From: Neelides folsomi
Lineage: Eukaryota > Arthropoda > Collembola > Neelipleona > Neelidae
Reading direction: 5' to 3'
DNA length: 64,000 bases
NCBI GenBank assembly: GCA_034687125.1
Contig: JAQGBZ010000187.1
Location: 1-64,000 of the forward strand
The position numbers and the translations under genes are program-made. Below are positions 1-10,903 of this stretch, piece after piece; the first letter of the stretch is position 1; each line of letters starts with the position of its first letter. Under the pieces are notes generated by a model, which saw nothing but the letters and a program-made list of their open reading frames with translations, was not told the origin of the DNA and did no database searches.

Positions 1-596
1 CTAACGGTATTTGACTTACAGGCCCAATATTTAAAAATGACAAAGGAGATTCAATTGGTAAATGATGTTTTACATGGGTTTTAGCTTTAAACGAATCATC
101 AGTTCTTAAAACTGATGTAGTCGACAGGAGAATTACACGTCCTATTGGTCCACGTGGTCGGGTCAAAAATTATCTCTTTGATCTTTCGTCTTTTTAATGG
201 CCTTTTCTTTCTTTTTGTTGCGCTCTTTTCCTCAGTTACCGAGTTCCCAGTTGTCTCGTTTTCGGATTGATTCTTTGCAAATACCCGTGCTTCTTTGTAA
301 TCATCTAGAATGTATAAAATATATTCTTAATATTCGTATTGTTTTAATTTTAAATCTCTATTTCATTGAATAATAATTAATAAATAAAAGCTCATACTAA
401 ATTGTTTGACGATTTTAACAGGAAATTTGGGCCAAGATTCATTTGGAACCGTGAGTTTTCTGACTAACTTACTTTTGTTCCGAGATGTTGGCCAATAACA
501 AAATAATGAACCATTGATTTTATTTACCCATGTAGATGGAACAACCGCCAATGATTTCTCATTTGAGAATTCAATAACAGAGTAATAACGAACCAT
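1..596 (-). CDS. 5' part of a DUF4806-like protein gene (partial, runs off left edge)
   Basis: Exon 1 spans 596 to 398, starting at the first ATG, with donor gtatga. Exon 2 starts at 304 after a ctag acceptor (intron 93 bases, phase 1). Exon 1 reads VVPSTWV, then FCYWPT, then SWPKFPVKIVKQF; exon 2 continues NDYKEARVFAKN and then a basic KRKKRPLKRRK stretch. This order (VP-x-W-hydrophobic, C-Y-W-P, W-x-x-[FY]-P-V-[KR], then Y-x-x-A-R and a basic linker) is what I know from the N-terminal part of many uncharacterised invertebrate proteins that carry DUF4806 further on. That domain itself is not in the window. The exon 2 frame stops at 99-101. A second open frame, out of step after an A5 run at 165-169, continues to a good gtaagt donor at 19, so the copy may be frameshifted, misassembled or spliced differently. 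Function unknown; a nuclear role is only inferred from the basic stretch. Confidence 0.5.
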
Positions 597-2000
597 TAGA
601 ATTATTTAATTATTACTGGAATGAACTGATGAAAAGAATGAACTTGTAATGGCGGATGGATGGACGCAAACAAAGTTGCCCGTTGAAGTTCTCTCTTCTC
701 GTGTTTAATGCGCATGAGAGTTTAGGTGCGTCGTTTCTCAGGATTTAGCAAATTGCTCATTGTTACTTATGTAACGTTAAATTAACATTATTATTGGCAA
801 TTGAGAAATGTATCACATTTTGTATATTTTCATACGATAGTTTAACATTATTATAAACAATTTTACATACAATATACTTTAATGTTTACTTTATATGTAA
901 ACCTTTAGTTGTTATTAATGTTCAAATGTAACGCTAACATTAAAATGGATTTACGAACATTCAGGTAACATTATTATTGAAGTTTGTGGTTACTGGGTAC
1001 ACTACGTCTGCCAAACTGGCGTAAGAAACCGATTCTTACGTCAATCCTTTACGTCGGACGTAGCGTGTAAAAACTGCGAGAATAAACGAGCGAAATTCAA
1101 ATATTTTTTAAGAGGTGCATCTTCCCTTTACAGTTCTTAATTGAGAGTTAATTAAGAAAATACATAAATTGAATCATATCGTTACGACATGACTTCTAAA
1201 AGTGGATCTTCAACGAAGGTAATTTATGTTTAATTAAACAAATAATTAAATCAATCATCTTATATATCATAATTTTCTCTTTTTAATCTCTTTAGTCTTT
1301 TAATTGTTAAATACATATGAGGACTTATAATACCTTTTAGATAAAGAAGGCGAATATTCATTTTTAAGATTTGAGTTGGCAAAAGTAAAAATGTTTCGAT
1401 ATACAAATGATCGAAACTTTGAAATGGTGTGGTTTAAATCATGCGAACTCGTAAATCATTACACTACGCTATGCCATTTTTTCAAACGATCAAACAGGAT
1501 TGTATGTCATCTTTCCCCTTTCGACGCTTCTTCCCCTGGACACATCACAAGCGTAGCGTTATGATTTCCTTACACTACACAGGTCGTTACGCTACGTCAG
1601 GATTTCAAACTGTCTAATAAAAATTGCCAAACAAGCTCAAAGTTTCAAGTTCATAAGCTCTTATTAATCTTTGCAACATCAATTAGCATAAAAATGAACA
1701 TTAAGTTATACAAATTGCACCTGCTTCTGGATCATTTACGTATGAAACTGTTTTGGCGAATGGATTGCACAAATACTTACATTCATAGGCTACACTGATT
1801 GTGTGTATCTGTATGTATATGAGTTATAACTTTTATTTATATATGATTGATATACGGAACACCTCTGCGGTTTTATATCAAGTATTTATTCTATTGTCCT
1901 ATATTGATTTCTACACTTGCCTCCTTGGGTGAATAAAATTTAATTTTAACAATGAAATCTCGGCATTTCGCTCACCATAATAATTTAAATTAAACAAAGT
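597..2000. other. AT-rich intergenic region, no gene seen
   Basis: This 1.4-kb stretch separates the left-edge minus-strand gene from the plus-strand protease. The short open frames in it show no domain, signal peptide or splice-consistent continuation. I see no transposon ends. The 5' end of the left gene and the promoter of the protease should both lie here. Confidence 0.6.
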
Positions 2001-2002
2001 CT

Positions 2003-2035
2003 TATAAAAGAACTCTTCATCCTCATGATCATTAG
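2003..2035 (+). promoter_or_regulatory. TATA-type core promoter of the CUB protease gene
   Basis: A TATAAAAG box (about 2003-2010) lies about 45 bases before the start codon. A transcription start about 30 bases downstream of the box, around the atcatt at 2029-2034, would leave a 5' leader of roughly 20 bases. A TATA box with a short leader is typical of highly expressed secreted digestive proteases in arthropods. The start position is inferred from spacing only. Confidence 0.5.
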
Positions 2036-2052
2036 TAGTAAAACTCATCATA

Positions 2053-4318
2053 ATGTTTCGACTTATTTTGATATCGGCGTTCATCGCCGTTTCTTCATCG
2101 CTGCCTCAGGCAGTCGAACCTGAGTCAAAATCGGAATCCGAAGAAATAATTTTACCTGTGATTGATTCAATTGAAACGAAGGATTATAAATCTAAAATTT
2201 GTCATCATGTTCTGTCTTTTACCAATGTCGGGTCAGGAGCTTTCCTTGAATCCATGAAATATCCAGAGGAATATTCACCCAATACCGAATGCACATACTA
2301 TTTCGACTCTCCACCAAAGACTCAAATTCGGTTGTATTGTGAAGAATTTAATGTGGAGGGTTCTCCAGATTGTGTAAAAGACAGATTATCATTTTCTCTA
2401 TCTGGAGATAAAGATTTTTTCAATCCATCCTATGCATGTGGAAAAGGAATTTTGGACCAAACATCAATTGGAAATACTTTAACTATCAAATTCAATTCCG
2501 ACAGTTCAAACGTAAAATCAACTGAAAAATACAAGTACAAATGTAAACTAGAAGTCATCAAAGCTCCTCCTCCTCCACCAGTGACCACAAACACTACAGA
2601 TTTTAGTTGTTCTGGATTGCCAATTGACGATAAATGTGTATGTGGAGTTAGAAATGAGGTAAGATTGCCAACTGATATTAAAATTTTATTTAAAATTTTA
2701 TTTTCATTATAAACTAATTATAATAAACTTTGTTAAATACTTGAATATTTCATTAAAAGATTCCAAGGATTGTTGGAGGAGAAGAAGCCAAACCAAGTGA
2801 ATTCCCCTGGGTTGTGTCAGTTATTAATGATAGAATGGGACCATTTTGCGGTGCGTAAAATAGCGAAAACAAAACTATCATTATAATTATAATTAAAGTT
2901 AAAACATTTTTATGGTTTATTAAATAAACTTTATTCAAAGTACTATAAAGTAAATAGGTAATATTAGACTATTTTAAAATAGTTGGAACGATTTGTAGTA
3001 GAAACTATGTAATGACAGCGGCGCATTGTACAAATGCAGTTCAAAAGAATGAATCTTTGTTCGTCATTGCTGGAGACCATGACTTGGGGACAAATGGTGA
3101 GACCAGACATGAAGTTTTAGAGGTTGAAAAAATCATTCAACATCCAAAGTATAACAATAAGACGCAAGATAACGACATATCTCTTTTGAAATTGAAATAT
3201 CCATTGGTCTTTAGAAGAGAAGTTCGTTTATTACAAATTACAACTTTTCAAAGATTAATAATAATTGATTTTATTTTACTATATTTCATGATAACTTTAA
3301 TTTACACAATTTAATTTCAATCAGACTAATAACAATTTTTATATTTAGATATCACCAGTATGCATGCCATGTATGGATGCGGATACTTTAGAAGGTAAAA
3401 CCGTTATTGCTCATGGATGGGGCACAACTTCTTCAGGAGGATTCCCATCTTACGTACTACAAAAAACCGAATTGACACTTGTCATTACTGAAAAATGCAA
3501 AAACTACTATCCTGGTGCCATCACTAATAACATGATGTGTACCTATAACCCTGGTCGTGATACTTGCCAAGTAATTATCCAATATTAACTTGTATAAAAA
3601 AATTTAAAAATGCAGAACAGCAAATTATATATTGAAGGTATGTAAATGCAGGTATAACAAAATATTGTTATTTTATATTATTAAAGGGTGATTCGGGCGG
3701 CACTATAGATTACAAAGATCCGACCACGGCCAAATATTGTGGTATAGGAGTTGTTAGTTGGGGTAAGCTTTTGAATAATTACGCCATTTTGTAAATAGCT
3801 CTTAAAGGGTTGATAATTCTGTATAAAGACTGTATTTTTGAATTCAATATTAAATTTTTTCTATAAAATATATTATATTATATCGCTATGCTAAATAACA
3901 TTTAAGAAAATTTTTAAGAAAATAGTTTAACGCTATATTGCTTTTAAGGTAAATATTATTAATAGTGTCATTCTTGTTTTTATCATCTCGTTATAATCTT
4001 ACTATCTAAGTAGTTTCAATTTTAAAAGAAATACATAATTCAAAACAATGACATGTAAAATTGTCTTTTTAGGAGTCGGTTGTGCAGGAGAGAATAAACC
4101 AGGTGTTTATACCAAGGTGCAAAATTACATCCAATGGATCAGGGAAGTTACTGCAGGTTGAATTATTAATTATTTACTGATTATTGGAATCTACAGTAAT
4201 CTATTTACTGTATATGCACCATACATTATAGTATATTTAGGAAATTCGCCAATTAAATGAAACTTACCAAAATCTATTTTTAACAGGTGAGAAATTTTGC
4301 AAAGCATCCTCTAAGTGA
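2053..4318 (+). CDS. Secreted CUB-domain trypsin-like serine protease
   Basis: Exons: 2053-2658, 2760-2850, 2983-3221, 3349-3570, 3687-3762, 4073-4156, 4287-4318, all joined in frame. If exon 6 is not spliced the protein stops at 4161 and has 440 residues. Residues 1-20 are a signal peptide. A CUB domain covers about 50-168, with cysteines at 50, 80, 96, 107, 129 and 164. A Pro-rich linker (172-177) follows, then a light-chain-like segment with Cys 186, 195 and 197. Activation would be cleavage before IVGG (206-209). The catalytic triad is His247 (TAAHC), Asp297 (DNDIS) and Ser389 (GDSGG). Asp383, six residues before the serine, is the S1 pocket residue, so it should cut after Lys or Arg. It is probably a secreted digestive or defence protease. 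Cys237 is an extra cysteine just before the His motif. The donor at 3222 (gttcgt) is weak but is the only one that keeps frame; an acceptor 15 bases upstream of 2983 is also in frame. Confidence 0.9.
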
Positions 4319-5333
4319 TGTACTAACGAGAAGTATATGAACACTCTATTGAGATGAAAAATGAATGTAATATGACAAAAAATTTAAATAATTTAAATTT
4401 ATTTTCTAATATGGAGAAACATTGAATACTAATACATTTTAAAAGCATAATATTTAGTTGTATAATAATAATTTCTTTCATACAGTTATTTTAATTTCAA
4501 CAAATTACGTAACATAAAATATTTAATGCAAAGTTCGATCGAACATCATTTATTTTATTGAAAAAGAAAGTTCAATTGAAAAGTTGAAACTGCATTTGTT
4601 TTTAACTTTAAACCAATTTACAGATACACAATCATCATTTTCATAATTACAATTACATGTTTTAATCATTCTTTCAACCTTGAGACATTGTTTCATACAA
4701 GTGAAGAAATTCATAATTATTTATCATGTACACTGATAACAGATCAGCAGACACATTGATTACCACTGCTTATTTATCATTTTCAATTGACAACTCACAT
4801 GTCAGACACGTCTGATCCTATAATTATTTATAAGTTCGAAAATTACTCTTTGATTAACTATCACGCTTATTTTTATATTTATACAATAGAAATACATCTT
4901 GCACACTTCATCATTTTTTCCTAAAATATAAATTTTTACAAATCTTAAGTTATTTTTATGGTCAAAGTAAAACAATTGACTTGCGTATTTACTTATTCTA
5001 TTTATTAATTATTTACAATCAAAGTTAACAACTAATTGGTATTTGTTTCTTTTAATAAAAAGTGCACAAAGTTATTATTTGTAAATTGTAGTTTTTAAAC
5101 TTATTCTCACATATTTAAATAGTAAACAGAACTCGTTTTAATTTATTTATAAGTATCAGTACAAGAGGATATATTTACTAAAAAATAACAATAGTGTTGA
5201 GTATTTAGTCATTAGCGAATAAGTATTTCGTAACTATTTAATTAATAGTATTAAATACATAATCAATTGACAATAAAAATTATAAGTTGTACTTGTACCT
5301 TACATTTAAGAAAATTGTACAGGTTTTGAAGGT
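4319..5333. other. Convergent intergenic region / 3' UTRs
   Basis: The stretch lies between the ends of two converging genes, the protease (plus) and the LRR receptor (minus). It is very AT-rich and has no open frame with coding character and no transposon ends that I can see. It should hold both 3' UTRs. A TTTATTT near 5140 could serve as a minus-strand poly(A) signal for the LRR gene, but this is weak. Confidence 0.55.
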
Positions 5334-7895
5334 CTATCTATGGCAGTTTTGAAGCATGGGTATTTTGGGAGATGAGGAAGGGATTTGATGACCATGACCA
5401 TTTTTCCCTCCGTTCGCATTGGGCAAGAGGCTTTGAGTGGGATGATAAACGGAATGATCCACGAAGGCCATTTCTTCAATCGTGGCGATCATCCGAGCTT
5501 TGCCACAGCTCTCTTTCGTAAAGTAGAGATTGTCAAACCCATCGGATGAGTCGTCGTATTCGGGCGGGAGGGGCGGAGTTCCGATTTCGGGCCGGGACTC
5601 CTCATGGGTGTAATAGTGGGCCGCGTGCCAGCGGGAATGGTAAATCACCGCAGTCGCCGCGAGGATGAGAATTATGACGAGAAGAGCACAGCCAATGAAG
5701 AGACCAAGACGAGGGTCATCTGCAAGGATTGACTGCTCAGGGTCAATTATTGTGTTGCACCACTCGAGGATATCTTCGTCTACGCTCACAATCGACTTGT
5801 TCATAAATTGATATGGACTTGAACAGCGAATACAAAATGGACCTATTAAATCAATTAATTTAATTAGAAATAAAATTAAGAATATTTAATTTATTGAAGT
5901 TTAACTTGGGTTTAAAGTTTAAATTAAGTTTAAGTTTAAATTATAATTAAGTTTTATTAATTAATATATTTGAATAAATTACCATTTGGGTCATGACATC
6001 CTTTGATCCACTGTTGACTAGTTTGAAGCCACCTTAGGAAGTGTGGTATGTTGCATTTGTCGCAGGCCCATGGATTCCCGGTAAGATACAAATTGGGGGA
6101 AACATTGGTCCTATCGAAGAAATCTAAAAGTTCCCCATCCAGGCCTTTGAGTCTATTCCGTGAAAGGTCTAAGGTCCGCAAGTTGTGTAGCATTGTGAAC
6201 TGGGGAGGAAACAGGTCGGCGAGAACGTTTCCGGACAAATTGAGGAACTCGAGCGACTTGACAGGAGCAAAGAGTTCGAGGGGAAATTCGTCATAGGAGT
6301 TTTCAGCAAGTGAAAGCCAAGTTAACTGAGGATTCGCTCCAAGGACAAGGAGCAAAGGTGAGAATTTGAGCTTTGGCGACCGACTGAGGTCAATGGCTGT
6401 GAGGTTCCTCCTCAAATGGCTAAACATTGTCTTATCCAGCGAATCGAATTTGTTTCCAGAGAGGTCCAGAGCCGACACAGTTGCATTGAAAAACGACCTT
6501 GTTCCAAATTTGTAAATTCGATTACTGGCGAGACTCAGTCGCCTCAAATGGGCATTTCGGAACGTTTCATCGTCAATAACCGCAATTTGGTTTCCATCCA
6601 AGTAAAGTTCTTCAAGATGGATGAGGCTCACGAATTCTTCAGCTTTCAAATGTTTGAATTCATTCGCACCCAAGTCCAATTTCTATAAAACAAAGCAAGA
6701 ATTAAACCAGCTGTTTTAAGTAGAGAATTCGTGGACAAAGGAAGTCTTTAAAGATAATTTTATGGCTAAAGTTTTGGTCTTATTTTGTCTCGCAATCCTA
6801 TCTGTATTTGTAGTAGTATAAAGAGAGAAAGTGTGGGATTTCACTTGGAGTTCTATACAAGAGATATAATAGATTTTTATTGTGCGGCAAAGGATTTATA
6901 ACGTATAATAAAACTGTGACAAAAGTTTACTCTGAGTTCTGGGAGGTTGTTGTAGAGATTTGGGTTGATGGCGTTGAGACCGCAACTCCGACACCTCAGC
7001 ACTTTGAGCTTCCAAATGTCCCTGAACACGTCTGGACTCAGCTCCCGAATCCAATTTTCGCTCAGGTCGAGAACTTCAAGGTGGTGGAGGTTGAAAAAGA
7101 GTCGTTCTACCAACTTCGTAATTCTGTTCTTGGACAGGTCAAGGAGCTTTAATTTCCCCATTCCTTTAAACGACGCTGAGACGACAGTTTCTATTGAATT
7201 CTGAGCAAGACTCAAATTCTCACAACCAGACAATCCTTTGAAATTCACTTCCATGATATTGGTCACGTTGTTCCCTGTCAAGTTGAGAGCTCTGAGGGAA
7301 ACCATTCCCCAAAATGAATTTTCTCCAATGTTAGGAATGTTCGAATTCACCTACAAAAAAATTCCACATTAACTTTCTTTAACATAATATAATATTAATA
7401 AATATCTTATCCGGTAAACTCACCGAGAGTAAAAGCTAAAACAAAATATACATTAAAACCAAGCAAATGCTATAAAAAGCTCATATTTATTCACTCTACA
7501 GAAATAGAATAGTGGAAGTATTCTCAAGTTTAATTAAATTGAGAACAAGAGTTTAATTAAATTTTGCATGTGTGTTTAATTAAAGTATTTAAGCTTACAA
7601 TGTGGAGCTCCTCGAGCTTCTTAAATTGCGTGAAGTATCTCCCAAGTGTGAGATGGTTTGGTTGGTTCTTCGGGGCGACAATTTGTATCACCTCTGTCGA
7701 CTCGTGTATTCGGGATGTGGGGACGCTGTGCATTCTTCCGAGCGTGCAGCTCACTTCCATTCTCCCTCTTTCGTCGAGTCGACATTCGCATTCGGGTTCA
7801 GGGCAATGGCCCTTAAAGATACTCAATTGCCCCACGCAGTGTCCCAAGAGTCCCAAAAGGACAAGCCATAAAAGTAACCAGAAGAATCCCTTCAT
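5334..7895 (-). CDS. Single-pass transmembrane leucine-rich-repeat protein
   Basis: Four exons: 7895-7599, 7350-6931, 6682-5983, 5842-5334 (intron phases 0, 0, 1), giving 641 residues. The ATG at 7895 is used because the codon at 7904 is GTG. Residues 1-23 are a signal peptide ending near HCVGQ. A cysteine-rich LRRNT cap follows (CPEPECECRL, about 31-53). Leucine-rich repeats with the LxxLxLxxNxI pattern fill about 70-440. A C-terminal LRRCT cap starts at NPWACDKC (442) and runs to Cys501. The membrane segment is about 518-541 (GLFIGCALLVIILILAATA). The 100-residue cytoplasmic tail has PPEY at 565-568, NLYF around Tyr578 and a conserved-looking GKARMIATIEEMAFVDHSVY block. The layout matches arthropod neuronal or epithelial LRR adhesion receptors; I cannot assign an orthologue. 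Its 5' end faces the large gene-free region. Confidence 0.9.
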
Positions 7896-7904
7896 TTTTT
7901 CCAC

Positions 7905-9710
7905 TTGATTTTCTTAGTGTATCCTTCCTTTGCTGCTTTGCATCCTTAAATGAAAAAAAGACAGTTGAAGATAAATTGTTCAAACTCAACCAGCTTAAAA
8001 TTTAAACGAGTAAAAGGAATATTTAAATGAACATAATGTATGGTTCGCTTCTCAGCTTTGAAAAATGTATGCATTAGGGTAAAAGGTTTAATATTTATTT
8101 TCTCTACATGCTTTCACTTTCAAATATTTCCTATTTTGTTATTTAACATTAACTCTTTTGGTTACATTAACGATTGTCGTATTCCAACTTAAAACCGGAT
8201 TAAGCGAAAATTAAGCGAGTTGTTTTTTCAGTGTGGCTCAATTTTCACTTTGTTTTCACTCTATAAAACCAACAAAATCGGTGTTTTTAAGCCGAATACA
8301 CGCAAGAGGACCAAGCTTTGTACTCATCGTATTTGCATTGAGTTAAATGAGAAGAAGTGACTCAAAGTTTTACTCCAACCCCTTCATGATGGGTTAAAAG
8401 GAAAGTAATGGGATTTATGTGGGACAGGGATTAGGAGTGATGGATTCATTCCGAGCGTTTCTCTCTCTTTCCCTCATTGTTTTACTGGCCCTGAGGGTCT
8501 CATCAGTTGGGATGTGTCCCAAGGAACCAACCCGTCACACACACGACCTTCCTCTTCCGCCTTCAATCTCCCCTTTAGCTCCTGACTCGCTGCTACTTAC
8601 TCCCTATGTCCCTACACTGGGGATAAGTAGTTGTGCAACCTATTCTTCCCTGTTAAGTAAATGCGGCGGATGATTTCTCAAAGTCGCTTTTGTTCTCCCA
8701 CTCTTCTAAGGTAAGATAAATACCCATAGTTATAAGAGTTGTCTTATAGCTACTTAAGAGAAAGGATAAGGGCGGATGATTGGAAGAAGACGCCTCAACT
8801 GCTCTTCTTATCACTTTCCTTCTCATAGGTATGAGGAGTTATTGGGACGGGGATTAAAAAACTCCTCCGCCCAAACACCAAAAAAGATTTTCATCCTGTG
8901 AGACTCGGAGTGACAGGGAATCCTTTGCCGGAATTACTTTCCTTCTTCACAGAAGACTCAAAGATAATCTTTTTCTTGTACGGTAATGACATCGCATTAC
9001 TTTGACTCCTGCCTGATATAACAAAAGATTATTCCAATCCCTAAGCTATACCAACACCTATTAACCCTTAAGTGCAGTGAATGATTTTATCGTCTAATTC
9101 TCCTATTCTGAAAACACCTTTTCCAATCTCTCTTTTCTTAGATTAAACCCAACATTGTAATTTGTCACTTTCATCCTCCAATTTTAGAACTCCATGTTTC
9201 CCATGTAGTTATTATGTCCATGCAATCTAATGGACTTGAAGATTAAAAATATAAAAAGCTTCTTGGTTTATCTTAAGCTAAGCGCTTTTGTATAGTTGTC
9301 ATTGATCTTCTCGAATTGTGTGAGAATTACAAAACTTTTCAGACTTACATGAATGTAAGTGTATTTTTCTTTGGATAGATTGGATGTTAAATTTCAAATG
9401 TGAACAAGTATAATTAGTCTTAGTCCAGCCGTGCTAGTCTACGGAGGTTTTTTCCTTCGGTTCTCAAAAAGGGTACCAAAAAGATTATAAACGATAAAAA
9501 TTGAACATTTTTGAGCTAAATTAAGAATTATTCACCTTTTCCACATTTTTCTTGGAAAATAAACAACTTTTAATCAGATAATCCTAAAAAGTATATACAT
9601 AGCCTATTAATCAATATATTTATACATTTTCTGAGAATTTATTACCTGGCTGGACTGTTTCTTATACAAAGAAAAACCATTTAAATGCATATATAATAAA
9701 CTTACATATA
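7905..9710. other. Upstream region of the LRR gene, no convincing gene
   Basis: This is the start of the 38.9-kb gap between the divergently transcribed LRR and CCAR genes. An ATG at 8440 opens a frame whose first 25 residues look like a signal peptide (DSFRAFLSLSLIVLLALRV), but the frame becomes low-complexity and stops at 8673. No clean donor or downstream exon could be joined to it. Otherwise no open frame, RNA gene or transposon end is evident. Promoter elements of the LRR gene are expected near 7900-8100 but none stands out. Confidence 0.5.
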
Positions 9711-9711
9711 A

Positions 9712-10422
9712 TGTCTAACAATCAAATCTTTAAGTGAAATTAAATTAATCACTAAAGAACTTCAAGAAGTCAAACTACAATTATCAACGCAAAAGTTATT
9801 GTTTGAAGACGCCTTGGAGGAAATCAGGAACCTAAAAGCTCAGATAAGTGAAACTACTAACGTTAAAAACTATACAATTGAAACGCTGAAAGTAGACCTT
9901 ATAAAGACGATCAATAATGAAATAAATGAACACTTTGAGAAAATGAAAAGGAAAAATAATGTAATCATTTTTGGGGTTCTAGAAAACGAAAAGGACACTT
10001 CATTTACAATTCATCAACTGATCCCAAATTGGACAGCAGAAATACTTGAAGAAATGGCACCTGTAAGACTTGGAAAACATATAAACCTACATAAACCTCG
10101 ACCTTTTCGTTTTCATATGCACTCACATATTAATAAAAATCGTATTTTTGCTCTTAATTTGGAACTTAAGAAAAAAGGTAAACTTCCTCATGTAAAATTT
10201 GTTCCCAATCTCACAAAAACCCAACTTGCTGAATCTCATAAAAATCGATCTGAACATTCAAAACATGATGAAAATAACAACAAGATTAAAAATAATAATA
10301 TACCATCTGACAAATCAAATTTGGATGTAGAAGTACAAGATGAAAATCAAAAACTACAAGAGCAATTTCAATTTCTCGTGGATAAAATGAATAGATTTAG
10401 TGCTAATTTAGCATTCAAATAA
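9712..10422 (+). mobile_element. Orphan LINE-type ORF1 remnant
   Basis: The frame is open from 9712 to the TAA at 10422 but has no in-frame ATG until about 9943. An ATG at 9711 is one base out of step and hits a stop after eight codons, so the copy looks frameshifted at its start. The first ~80 residues are Glu/Lys/Leu-rich and probably coiled coil. The core then reads KRKNNVIIFGVLENEKD, EEMAPVRLGK, KPRPFRFHMHS and VKFVPNLTKTQL. This series (basic-NN-V-IFG, RLGK, RPxxFxM, V-P-x-L-T-x-x-Q) is the pattern I know from first-ORF proteins of invertebrate non-LTR retrotransposons. No second frame with endonuclease or reverse transcriptase follows; the downstream DNA is AT-rich and closed. It is probably a dead 5' fragment, though a domesticated ORF1 cannot be excluded. 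Confidence 0.6.
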
Positions 10423-10870
10423 AATGATTTGAGTTTTAACCTGCAGTGATCCCTCATGTTTATGTTATATTATTTATCTTTAAAAATTCAAATATAAATC
10501 TAATTTTGTATATTAATTTGTAAACGAAAAACTAAAATATATTATTTATACATCTCATAAGTAAACAAACGCGAACGTATATCTCAAAAATAAAGGCTAA
10601 ACGTTAAAAACATGCATAGAAATTCAATTGCTACAATATATTGTGATGTAATTACAATTAATTTTCCTCTAATGTCTTCGAATTTTTACTTGATAACCAA
10701 TAAGTTAAATTACTTTTATTTTATTCTTGTATTAATCATTAAATGTAATCAACGCTATGTTTTATAAAATTTATATTATTTGGGTATACCTGTACATAGT
10801 TATAGGGCGTGCTATCCTTTTCTAATGTGATTTAATAATTTGGATATCAAATATTGATGAATAAATCGAG

Positions 10871-10902
<32 letters not shown>
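10871..10902. repeat. (ATA)n microsatellite
   Basis: About ten uninterrupted ATA trinucleotides lie within an AT-rich stretch of the gene-free region. It is an ordinary simple repeat. Confidence 0.9.

Positions 10903-10903
<1 letters not shown>

Noticed and set aside
8440-8673. Open frame starting with a signal-peptide-like segment
   Set aside because: After about 25 residues the sequence is Pro/Leu-rich low complexity, and no donor or later exon gives a coherent protein. The hydrophobic run can come from a CT-rich strand.
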